Below are positions 1 through 5,249 of a stretch of 5,332 bases of DNA, in pieces. Position numbers and translations under genes: made by a program. Source of the stretch: Spirochaetales bacterium (lineage in GTDB: Bacteria; Spirochaetota; Spirochaetia; DSM-27196; SKKC01); the NCBI GenBank assembly GCA_007126865.1, contig SLAN01000164.1, forward strand, positions 1 to 5,332, read 5' to 3'. Position 1 is the first letter of the stretch. Every line of letters begins with the position of its first letter. The notes beneath the pieces were generated by a model that made no database searches, was not told the DNA's origin, and saw nothing but the letters and a program-made list of their open reading frames with translations.

Positions 1-739
1 GTTCGAGCGCACCGATGGCGTCCCAGAGGATGCGGTTGTGTCGCGACTCCTCCGCGTTACTCAGAAAGCTTACCGCGCCCCACGCTTGTGCGTAGAAGGT
101 TTCGAGACGGGAAGCGGCATCCTCCGCCGAAAGGGTCACGAACTCGCCCGGTGCGAACAACTCCTCGATCCGCTCATCGAGGAGATTCCGTAACGGTTCG
201 ATCCAGGCGGTGTTCTTCCGGAACTCCGCCTCGCCTCGCTCACGGTCGAATCGCGATTCCTCGAAATACACGGCGAATCCCTCTCGCAGCCAGAGCGGTG
301 GATTGGGAATAAAGGCACGGATGAACTGGACGACGCTCTGGTGGACCAACGATGCGCGGTAGGTCTCTTCATCATCCATAGCATATCCGACAAGCTCGCT
401 CCGGGCTGCGTCGGTGTAATGGAGATACACGAACTCGCCTCGGGAAATGTCGATCCGGTCGGCGAGATATGCATCGAACTCGTCGCGTTGCTCGAATATG
501 CGAACCCGCAGCTCGGAAGGCAGCTGGTCGGTTTCGAAGCGGAAGTAATCGTTGTAGAGCGTGGAAAGCGCCTCGAGTTTCGTGACGGTCGCTTCCGCAT
601 GCTCGCTCGATATCTGCGAATAGACCTCGTAGATATCGCCGGTCTCCACATGGAACTCCGAGCCGTAGCCTGTTGCAACGACAACCGAAAACAGAACCAG
701 CCCAACACTCCGCGAGAACCATCTGCGTGAAATCGTCAT
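1..739 (-). CDS. Exported Peptidase_MA-like protein with degenerate metal site (3' end outside window)
   Basis: The first 246 residues are visible; the gene continues past the left edge with no stop. The ATG at 739-737 is followed by a signal peptide: Arg-Arg at residues 5-6, then a hydrophobic core at about 12-24 (VGLVLFSVVVATG), so the product is probably exported. A GGAGG site at 755-751 lies 11 bases upstream, slightly far. Residues 130-161 match the core of gluzincin-type Peptidase_MA-like domains: an HExxH helix, then a P.WLxEG.A.Y.E block (WLREGFAVYFEE, 150-161), and later a YAQAWGAVSFL helix (216-226) typical of these proteins. The HExxH position, however, reads HQSVV (133-137): the first His and the downstream Glu153 remain, but the catalytic Glu is Gln and the second His is Val. 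Inference: it has lost zinc peptidase activity and may be a binding or scaffold protein. The family call is by motif recall; the substrate is unknown. It has its own promoter and is not tightly coupled to the ATPase gene upstream. Confidence 0.75.
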   Translation of the reverse strand, partial: MTISRRWFSRSVGLVLFSVVVATGYGSEFHVETGDIYEVYSQISSEHAEATVTKLEALSTLYNDYFRFETDQLPSELRVRIFEQRDEFDAYLADRIDISRGEFVYLHYTDAARSELVGYAMDDEETYRASLVHQSVVQFIRAFIPNPPLWLREGFAVYFEESRFDRERGEAEFRKNTAWIEPLRNLLDERIEELFAPGEFVTLSAEDAASRLETFYAQAWGAVSFLSNAEESRHNRILWDAIGALE

Positions 740-766
740 AGGCGCGAAAACCTCCACCGACTTGAA

Positions 767-795
767 AGCGTAGTGTGCGGGCATCGGGCTGTCAA
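767..795 (-). promoter_or_regulatory. Sigma-70-type promoter of the exported peptidase-like gene
   Basis: On the minus strand a perfect -35 box TTGACA (795-790) is followed by a 17-base spacer and TACGCT (772-767; three of six match TATAAT, including the first T, second A and last T). The expected transcription start is near 760, giving a leader of roughly 20 bases that contains GGAGG (755-751) before the ATG at 739. The -35 box lies just downstream, in the direction of transcription, of the 38-bp repeats, so those repeats occupy the place where an upstream regulator could bind. Confidence 0.6.
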
Positions 796-817
796 ATTGT
801 GCGGTAGCGCAGCCTGG

Positions 818-905
818 CGACGCAGTCGCTACAATCGTGCGGTACAGCGACGTTCCGACGCAGTCGCAACAATCGTGCGGTACAGCGACGTTCCGACGCA
901 GCCGC
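818..905. repeat. 38-bp intergenic tandem repeat, about 2.3 copies
   Basis: Two copies, 818-855 and 856-893, differ at one position only (T830 versus A868). A third partial copy starts at 894 and decays after about 12 bases. More diverged, similarly spaced traces can be seen on both sides: GTGCGGTA near 799-806, and GTACGGTA at about 914-921. Each unit contains an imperfect inverted repeat: in copy 1, GTCGC at 825-829 pairs with GCGAC at 847-851, and TAC (830-832) pairs with GTA (842-844), leaving a nine-base loop and a CA bulge. The array lies after the ATPase stop and upstream of the promoter at 767-795. It has no T tract, so it is not a normal terminator. Its function is unknown: protein-binding array, transcript hairpins, or a neutral duplication. 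Confidence 0.85.
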
Positions 906-955
906 TGGAACCCGTACGGTACCTCGGCCTCCCGACACACTTCCCATCAACCCTT

Positions 956-2050
956 CTATTCGGGCACCCTTGCCTGACCGTCGCGAGCGCCGCGCCGGCT
1001 TCGACTCCGACGCTCGTCGCCCGACTTCTTATCCGGTTTGGTTTGCTCGCGCTGTTTCTCACCCTGTTCGGGGGAGCGTTCACGGCTCGGCGGTTCCCGA
1101 TAGTGACCGTCGCCGGAATCGGACGTTCCCCGACGCTCGTTGCGCTTCTGTTCGCTGCGGCGGTTTGTCACTTTATCCCGGTGCCTGCGCTGCCGCTCGC
1201 TGATACTGTCGATGACGATATTCATCTCCTCGATGATCACACCGGTGTATCGCTCGATGCTGTCGACGATGTAGCTTTGGAGCTCGTGGACGGGACTGAC
1301 CATCTCTTCTCCGAACGGGACATCGAGTACGAGTTTCAGGCGGTATCCGCCCGGTTCGTTTCTCACCTGAACCTTGCGCACTTCCGCCTGAATGCCGAAC
1401 TCGTCGACACAGTGCAGAATCATCTGTCCGAGCGCCGCCTCGGAGATCGAAACACTTCCCTTCCTGCTGAATTCGGGGCGAACGACCGATTTCTCGTATA
1501 CCTTCTGGCGGCGCAGGAGCCCGACCCCGCGGCGGAGGAACACCTTTAACGATTCGGTAACGAAGCCGGAGTGGTTGCGCTTGACTTCGATAGAGGGTAC
1601 CGGGATCACGTGCCGCCCCTGAGACTGTCGCATGTGAATCGCGCTGGCTATTTCATCTGCGGTCGCGATCTCTTCGATCGAGATTGTCTTGATCGGCTGC
1701 GGGAGATTGAGCGTCTTCACGATCCGTGAAACCATCTTCTCACTGGTTCCGATAATCAGGATTCGCTTGAAGTGCTCGCGCTCGAGTGCCGCGAGCACCT
1801 CGCGACGGTGCTCCTTGTCGGAGAACAGTGCGGTCTTCACCGCGGTGAGATAGTTGTTCTCGCGTTTCGCCGACCGACCGGCGAGAATTCTCTGTCCGCG
1901 GATAAGCAGCCCGTCGTCGATCGTGAGATCAATTCCGTGCTTCTCGGCGACGAGGCGGGCTCGAAAGCTCTTGCCCGTGCCGCTCTTGCCCACGAGCGCG
2001 AAAACGCGGATGCCCCGGAATCGGAACTGAAGGTTGCGAAACATTCTCAT
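956..2050 (-). CDS. P-loop ATPase with C-terminal Asp23/Gls24-like domain and charged tail
   Basis: This is a 364-residue protein from the ATG at 2050. Residues 21-28 (GKSGTGKS) are a clear Walker A motif after a short hydrophobic strand (RVFALVG). An Asp-Asp pair at 45-46 (LTIDDGLLI) may take part in the nucleotide site. Residues 97-105 form another hydrophobic strand (RILIIGTSE), as in a Rossmann-like P-loop fold. Residues about 200-284 resemble the Asp23/Gls24 (DUF322) fold: an opening VSISEAALGQMI, a central strand YRLKLVLDVPFG, and a helix HELQSYIVDSIERYTGV followed by EEMNIVIDSI. The last 80 residues are Arg/Lys/Glu/Ser-rich with almost no hydrophobic residues and are probably disordered. 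It is probably cytoplasmic (no signal or TM). A GTG at 2059 and an ATG at 2044 are alternative in-frame starts; GTG 2059 is only two bases from the -10 box, so it should lie upstream of the transcription start. No Shine-Dalgarno is visible for any of the three. Asp23/Gls24 proteins are linked to the cell envelope in Firmicutes; the function of this fusion is not known to me. Confidence 0.85.
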   Translation of the reverse strand: MRMFRNLQFRFRGIRVFALVGKSGTGKSFRARLVAEKHGIDLTIDDGLLIRGQRILAGRSAKRENNYLTAVKTALFSDKEHRREVLAALEREHFKRILIIGTSEKMVSRIVKTLNLPQPIKTISIEEIATADEIASAIHMRQSQGRHVIPVPSIEVKRNHSGFVTESLKVFLRRGVGLLRRQKVYEKSVVRPEFSRKGSVSISEAALGQMILHCVDEFGIQAEVRKVQVRNEPGGYRLKLVLDVPFGEEMVSPVHELQSYIVDSIERYTGVIIEEMNIVIDSISERQRRHRDKVTNRRSEQKRNERRGTSDSGDGHYREPPSRERSPEQGEKQREQTKPDKKSGDERRSRSRRGARDGQARVPE

Positions 2051-2061
2051 AGGACGCACTC

Positions 2062-2090
2062 AGTATACCACTTACGCCGATGGAGGACAC
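2062..2090 (-). promoter_or_regulatory. Extended -10 promoter of the ATPase gene
   Basis: On the minus strand TGG (2070-2068) directly precedes TATACT (2067-2062), which has the form of an extended -10 element (TGnTATAAT) with five of six -10 bases matching. The hexamer 17 bases further up, GTGTCC (2090-2085), is a poor -35, which extended -10 promoters tolerate. The transcription start should fall near 2055, leaving at most about 5 bases before the ATG at 2050 or 11 before the ATG at 2044. The message would therefore be almost leaderless, which agrees with the missing ribosome binding site. Confidence 0.5.
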
Positions 2091-2167
2091 GCCTTTGCGA
2101 GGCGTCGGCGCCATCGATACATATCCGGCGCTGCGGACGCCGCCAACTGCGCGAGTTGAGCCGGCTC
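2089..2167. other. Cluster of small inverted repeats between the synthase and ATPase genes
   Basis: The gap between the two minus-strand genes holds a row of short inverted repeats. ACGCCT (2089-2094) pairs with AGGCGT (2100-2105) around a five-base loop. CGGCG (2126-2130) pairs with CGCCG (2138-2142) around seven bases. CAACT (2144-2148) pairs with AGTTG (2154-2158) around five bases. GAGCCGGCTC (2158-2167) is a perfect 10-bp palindrome that covers two bases of the synthase stop codon. None is followed by a T run in either direction. They may slow or partly end transcription from the synthase gene or protect its 3' end; that role is inferred. The ATPase promoter lies immediately beyond them. 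Confidence 0.45.
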
Positions 2168-3197
2168 AGACCGTCTCGATTGCCCGGTTAACCGATTCGA
2201 GAATCCGCTCCGGCGAGATCGGCCCGAATCGCCGCTCGAGCCGCTCGAGCACCGATGCCGGAGGATCGGCATACACATACCGAAAACCGAGCGTTTCGTC
2301 GTCTACCGGCAGAATGAATACCATAGCGTGGAGAATATACCCTTCGCGCTCCGGTCGCCCGCCATATTTGCGATCTCCGAGCAGTGGGGAATCGTGGATC
2401 GCCGCCTGAGCCCGGATCTGGTGCGTTCTGCCGGTACGGATAGTACACAGGGCGAGTGTGGCGTCGTCGTTCCAGAGAATCGGACAGACTCCCGTGACCG
2501 CCGCCTGCCCCGCTTCGTGCCTCCGGTTTGATGAGCTGCGGTTTGATCTGTCTCGGGCCGGTGACCTGGAAGCCCGGTGGCTCCGTCGCGTTCGCGTGTT
2601 GCGCCGGAGCCGGTCTTCCCATACGACGGGGGTGCGTAACGCTCCGTCGAGAACCGCCATGTACACCTTACGAGCCGAATCGTTACGCAGATATTCCCCG
2701 AGTCGCCGTGCCCCCACGGCAGATTTGCCGAAAAACACGATCCCGGTCGTGTTTCGATCGATGCGGTGGATCGGCCCGGGACGAAACGAAAGCGAGTGCG
2801 GCAGCGAGTCGCCGAGATAGCTGCGAACCTGTTGGTCGAGGCCATCGGGAGCGTGAACCGTTACTCCTCGCGGTTTGTTGATTCCGAGCAGGTGCTCGTT
2901 CTCGAAGATCACCGAGTGCCGGAGCTCATCGCCGAGCGGGGACACCGGCGTATGGTGACCGTTGGTGCCGCGGCGATCCTGAGACCCGAGAAGTGACTCG
3001 TCGATCTGAAGCTCATCTCCATCGACGATTCGATATCCGCCGGCGACTTTGCGTCCGTTCACGCGCACCCGGCCCTTGCGGATAACCGCAAAAATATGAC
3101 CGAGGGGAGTTTCAGGAAGCACTCGTCGAAGCACGCGGTCAAGCCGGCGACCGTGATCGTCCTCGCCGGGGGTGACCTTGCGATACGCCAGTCCCAC
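2166..3197 (-). CDS. RluA/RluC-family 23S rRNA pseudouridine synthase
   Basis: This 343-residue protein isomerises uridine to pseudouridine, most likely in 23S rRNA. Residues 16-65 are an S4 RNA-binding domain with the RluC-like pattern RLDRVLRR...IRKGRVRVNGRKV...GDELQI. The catalytic domain follows: INKPRGVTVH (106-115), then GPIHRIDRNTTGIVFFGKS (141-159), where Asp147 of HRID is the expected catalytic residue, and RTGRTHQIRAQ (254-264), the conserved RTH block. Length and order fit RluC/RluD-type enzymes. Which uridines are modified cannot be told from sequence alone. The start is GTG at 3197: a stop (TAG) lies three codons upstream and no earlier start exists, yet there is no Shine-Dalgarno; a -10-like box sits eight bases away, suggesting a leaderless message. 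One oddity: residues about 202-228 are Arg/Ser-rich with rare AGA, AGG and TCA codons, and another frame reads as a normal protein there, so a pair of compensating frameshifts is suspected. The motifs on both sides are intact, so the enzyme may still work. Confidence 0.93.
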   Translation of the reverse strand: MGLAYRKVTPGEDDHGRRLDRVLRRVLPETPLGHIFAVIRKGRVRVNGRKVAGGYRIVDGDELQIDESLLGSQDRRGTNGHHTPVSPLGDELRHSVIFENEHLLGINKPRGVTVHAPDGLDQQVRSYLGDSLPHSLSFRPGPIHRIDRNTTGIVFFGKSAVGARRLGEYLRNDSARKVYMAVLDGALRTPVVWEDRLRRNTRTRRSHRASRSPARDRSNRSSSNRRHEAGQAAVTGVCPILWNDDATLALCTIRTGRTHQIRAQAAIHDSPLLGDRKYGGRPEREGYILHAMVFILPVDDETLGFRYVYADPPASVLERLERRFGPISPERILESVNRAIETV

Positions 3198-3205
3198 GAG
3201 GAGCT

Positions 3206-3235
3206 ACGGTAGAGCGGAGCGTTCACTCGCGTCAA
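3206..3235 (-). promoter_or_regulatory. Candidate promoter of the pseudouridine synthase gene
   Basis: On the minus strand TTGACG (3235-3230; five of six match the -35 consensus) is followed by 18 bases and TACCGT (3211-3206; three of six match the -10 consensus). Eight bases separate the -10 from the GTG start at 3197, so the transcription start would fall at or very near the start codon. This would explain the absence of a ribosome binding site. The -10 is weak, so the assignment is tentative. Confidence 0.4.
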
Positions 3236-3277
3236 TAGCGGAAAGGCGGCTCCTCCAGGCGACATATCTATCGAGTC

Positions 3278-3306
3278 TTGACACCGGTTCGCAGCGTGGA
3301 CAAACT
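3278..3306 (+). promoter_or_regulatory. Promoter of the DUF212 / four-TM gene pair
   Basis: TTGACA (3278-3283) is a perfect -35 box, followed by exactly 17 bases and CAAACT (3301-3306; three of six match TATAAT at the A, A and T positions). The predicted transcription start near 3313 gives a leader of about 26 bases that contains the AAGGGAG ribosome binding site of the GTG start at 3339. It is divergent from the synthase promoter at 3206-3235; the two -35 boxes lie about 43 bp apart, so one bound protein could affect both. Confidence 0.5.
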
Positions 3307-3326
3307 TGCAGGGCTGCAACTATCAG

Positions 3327-3333
3327 AAGGGAG
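3327..3333 (+). promoter_or_regulatory. Ribosome binding site that fixes the DUF212 start at GTG 3339
   Basis: AAGGGAG ends five bases before GTG 3339, the usual spacing. A longer reading from TTG 3306 would put this site inside the coding region, would start within the predicted -10 box, and would add 11 residues that do not look like the family. GTG 3339 is therefore the better start. Confidence 0.7.
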
Positions 3334-3338
3334 TTCGT

Positions 3339-3803
3339 GTGCGATCGTTGTATCAGCTTCTCTCACATCCGGTTTTTCTGAGCGCTGCGATCAGCTGGCT
3401 GATCGCGCAGCTGATCAAGACAACGATTGCGGCCATTCGCCAGCAGACACGCGATTCGAGCGACCTCGTCAGTACCATATTCTGGAAGACCGGTGGCATG
3501 CCCTCCAGTCACTGTTCGATGATGACCGGGATTGCGACATCGATCGGGTTCACCGAAGGCGTAACGACACCGGTGTTCATGCTCTCGTTTTTTTTCGCAC
3601 TGGTGGTCGTGCGCGATGCACTCGGCGTTCGTCGCGTCGCCGGTGAGCTCGCGCAGACAGTGAATCGCCTCGGCACCGAGCTCGCCCGGCGCGACGGAGT
3701 TCCGTTTCAGCCGGTGAAAGAAGTGAACGGACATACTGCCGCGGAGGTATCGGTCGGTATTCTGCTCGGGTTCTTTCTCGGCGTCGCGTTCAGTATTCTC
3801 TGA
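3339..3803 (+). CDS. Divergent PAP2 family (DUF212, YuiD-like) membrane protein
   Basis: This 154-residue protein has the usual length of YuiD-type divergent PAP2 / vanadium-haloperoxidase-related proteins. The family's signature blocks are all present and in order: a hydrophobic N-terminal helix (PVFLSAAISWLIAQLIK, 11-27), WKTGGMPSSH (49-58), RDALGVRRVAGE (92-103) and NGHTAAEVSVGILLG (130-144). The SSH, Arg-Asp and GHT residues sit where PAP2-like enzymes place their phosphate-binding and catalytic residues. Hydrophobic segments at about 11-30, 77-92 and 137-154 suggest an integral membrane protein. Its activity is not established for the family; lipid-linked phosphatase activity would be inference. 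It begins the plus-strand transcription unit, with TTGACA-N17-CAAACT upstream, and is followed nine bases after its stop by the four-TM gene. An eight-T run (3588-3595) lies in frame inside the gene without breaking it. Confidence 0.92.
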   Translation: MRSLYQLLSHPVFLSAAISWLIAQLIKTTIAAIRQQTRDSSDLVSTIFWKTGGMPSSHCSMMTGIATSIGFTEGVTTPVFMLSFFFALVVVRDALGVRRVAGELAQTVNRLGTELARRDGVPFQPVKEVNGHTAAEVSVGILLGFFLGVAFSIL

Positions 3804-3812
3804 GGGACCGCT

Positions 3813-5132
3813 GTGACCGTTTACGAGTTGAGCGGAAATCCAGTACGGCGATCGGTTCTCGTCCTGATCGTCGCACTCGTCGCAGTGTTTATCGTGTTCG
3901 TCCTATCCGGTGCTCTCGAGGCGAATCGGGCAACGGCGGCGGCGGAAGAATCCGCGGCCCACGGCTTTGCCGGATGGTTGCAGCTCGTGATTCCCGCCGA
4001 GGCGGACGATCTTACGATTGTCGAAAGGCTCACGGAATCGGGAGCCGGAACAGCGATCTCCCGTTCTTCGGTAACGGTTACGGTTACGACGATCGACACC
4101 GTCGAGCGCGTTCGGAGCACGAGGGCGAAGGAGCGCCTGCTCGACCGCGATCCGCGGAAGGATCGATTCGTTCGGCACGTTGACGCGCTTTTCAACGCCC
4201 GATGGGACGGAGTGCCGGCACAGCTGGTGTACGTCCGAAACCATTCGGGCGGTGTCGGCGAGTGGTTGTCGCAGTACGTATCGACGATCGAGGCCGCGGG
4301 GGTAGGACGGAACGAGCTCGCGGTGGTCGATGAGCTCGGTGCGGTACATCGGCCCGGATCGGTCGAGGGACGGATGCGGCCGGCGCATGCGGCGGGTCTG
4401 GTCGGCCTGCTGTTCGCAGTCGCAGCGCTCGGGCTCGCCGTCATCGAGGTACGTCGTGTGGGCGGTCTCCGGGATCGTAAAGTAAGCCGTGGAGGCGGTG
4501 AGGCGTTCGTTCCTACCGTGTGCCTCGGAGTTGCGGCGATACTCGCTGCTTCGGTCGCCCTTCACACCGAAGTGCGAAGTGTTCCGGAAGGGTGGCAGCT
4601 GCGAGTCAAAGTCCCCGCGGCGGCCGGTGAGAGCCGGGGCGGCAATCCCGCCGAAGCCGTCGATCCGACGCGCGAGCCGGAGCTCACCGCCGGCAGCGCG
4701 CACCGCCTTTACAACAGGGCTCGCGCCGATTGGGAGGCGGCGCCGGAGCCGGAGATTCCACATTTCGGGTCGGTGCTGGCACACCTTGCATTTCAGCACG
4801 GCCTGGCGTGGGGTCGCGGGTACGAGCCGCCGCGCTACGACGAGCGTGTGTTCCGTCCAACGGCGGACCCCTCCGCGATCGCACAGTCGGACGTTGACGA
4901 GCACACGGTTATCCACTTCGACGAGCGATGGCTTGCATCGGCAATCGGGCCGGACGGTCTGCCGGTAGCGCAGCTTCTCGCACAATCGGCCGGCCGTGCC
5001 CCGATCACTTTGAAGGAAGCAACGCCGAACAAACCGGGATACGAACGGTTGCACGCAGTCGTGGCTGTGGTCGCAGTCGTTGCCGGTGCCGCGATGGTGC
5101 TTTCAGGCGTTACCCGGTTGCAGGTTCGCTGA
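3813..5132 (+). CDS. Unrecognised four-TM protein with two large, similarly sized loops
   Basis: I do not recognise a family for this 439-residue protein. It starts at GTG 3813; GAGGGA (3802-3807), overlapping the stop of the DUF212 gene, is a ribosome binding site five bases away, so the two genes are probably co-transcribed and translationally coupled. Four hydrophobic segments are visible: about 13-34, 192-212, 233-252 and 413-433. The N-terminal VRR, and the Arg/Lys-rich stretch between TM2 and TM3 (214-227), suggest these ends face the cytoplasm, which puts two loops of about 157 (35-191) and 160 residues (253-412) outside the membrane. The start of each loop carries a similar strand, GWLQLVIPAEA (54-64) and GWQLRVKVPAAA (260-271), so an internal duplication of a TM-loop-TM unit is possible. 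TM1 followed by an extracytoplasmic loop loosely recalls FtsX-like permeases, but the second large loop before TM4 does not fit, and I do not claim that family. Base composition and codon use match the neighbours. Confidence 0.8.
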   Translation: MTVYELSGNPVRRSVLVLIVALVAVFIVFVLSGALEANRATAAAEESAAHGFAGWLQLVIPAEADDLTIVERLTESGAGTAISRSSVTVTVTTIDTVERVRSTRAKERLLDRDPRKDRFVRHVDALFNARWDGVPAQLVYVRNHSGGVGEWLSQYVSTIEAAGVGRNELAVVDELGAVHRPGSVEGRMRPAHAAGLVGLLFAVAALGLAVIEVRRVGGLRDRKVSRGGGEAFVPTVCLGVAAILAASVALHTEVRSVPEGWQLRVKVPAAAGESRGGNPAEAVDPTREPELTAGSAHRLYNRARADWEAAPEPEIPHFGSVLAHLAFQHGLAWGRGYEPPRYDERVFRPTADPSAIAQSDVDEHTVIHFDERWLASAIGPDGLPVAQLLAQSAGRAPITLKEATPNKPGYERLHAVVAVVAVVAGAAMVLSGVTRLQVR

Positions 5133-5249
5133 GCATGGTGGTACTCTAAGCGACCGGTTCGAACGGTAAGGGGGGACGCGCCACGCGGCCGGGCTTTCGC
5201 GTTCATGTAATATGATGTATAGGACAGTCACGACCAGGGTACTCAAGGC
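5133..5249 (+). promoter_or_regulatory. Intergenic region before the GH57-like gene, possible weak promoter
   Basis: This gap of 117 bases holds no supported gene. A weak promoter could be TTTCGC (5195-5200), 17 bases, then TATAGG (5218-5223), with a start near 5230; the AT-rich stretch around 5201-5221 supports a promoter here more than the exact boxes do. Small inverted repeats (ACCG 5153-5156 with CGGT 5164-5167; CGCG 5177-5180 with CGCG 5184-5187) are not followed by T runs, so no clear terminator for the four-TM gene can be named. Confidence 0.3.

Noticed and set aside
773..1549. Long plus-strand open frame of 258 codons opposite the ATPase gene
   Set aside because: It is antisense to a gene with clear domain motifs, runs through the tandem repeat, and shows no recognisable domain; the frame is open because of high GC content.
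2089..2105. ACGCCT/AGGCGT hairpin as an intrinsic terminator
   Set aside because: Stem of only six pairs and no T tract on either side, about 60 bases after the synthase stop; kept only as part of a hairpin cluster.
3306..3338. Longer DUF212 reading starting at TTG 3306
   Set aside because: The TTG lies at the predicted -10 box and has no ribosome binding site, while GTG 3339 has AAGGGAG at five bases and gives the usual family length.
3588..3595. Eight-T run as a slippage site or frameshift in the DUF212 gene
   Set aside because: The frame on both sides encodes conserved family blocks, so no shift has occurred and no alternative frame is needed.
4068..4090. Short GGTTAC repetition in the four-TM gene
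   Set aside because: It encodes an alternating Val-Thr beta strand in frame; too short to be a repeat element.
5153..5167. GGTTCGAA resembling a tRNA T-arm
   Set aside because: There is no acceptor stem, anticodon arm or D arm at the right distances on either strand.
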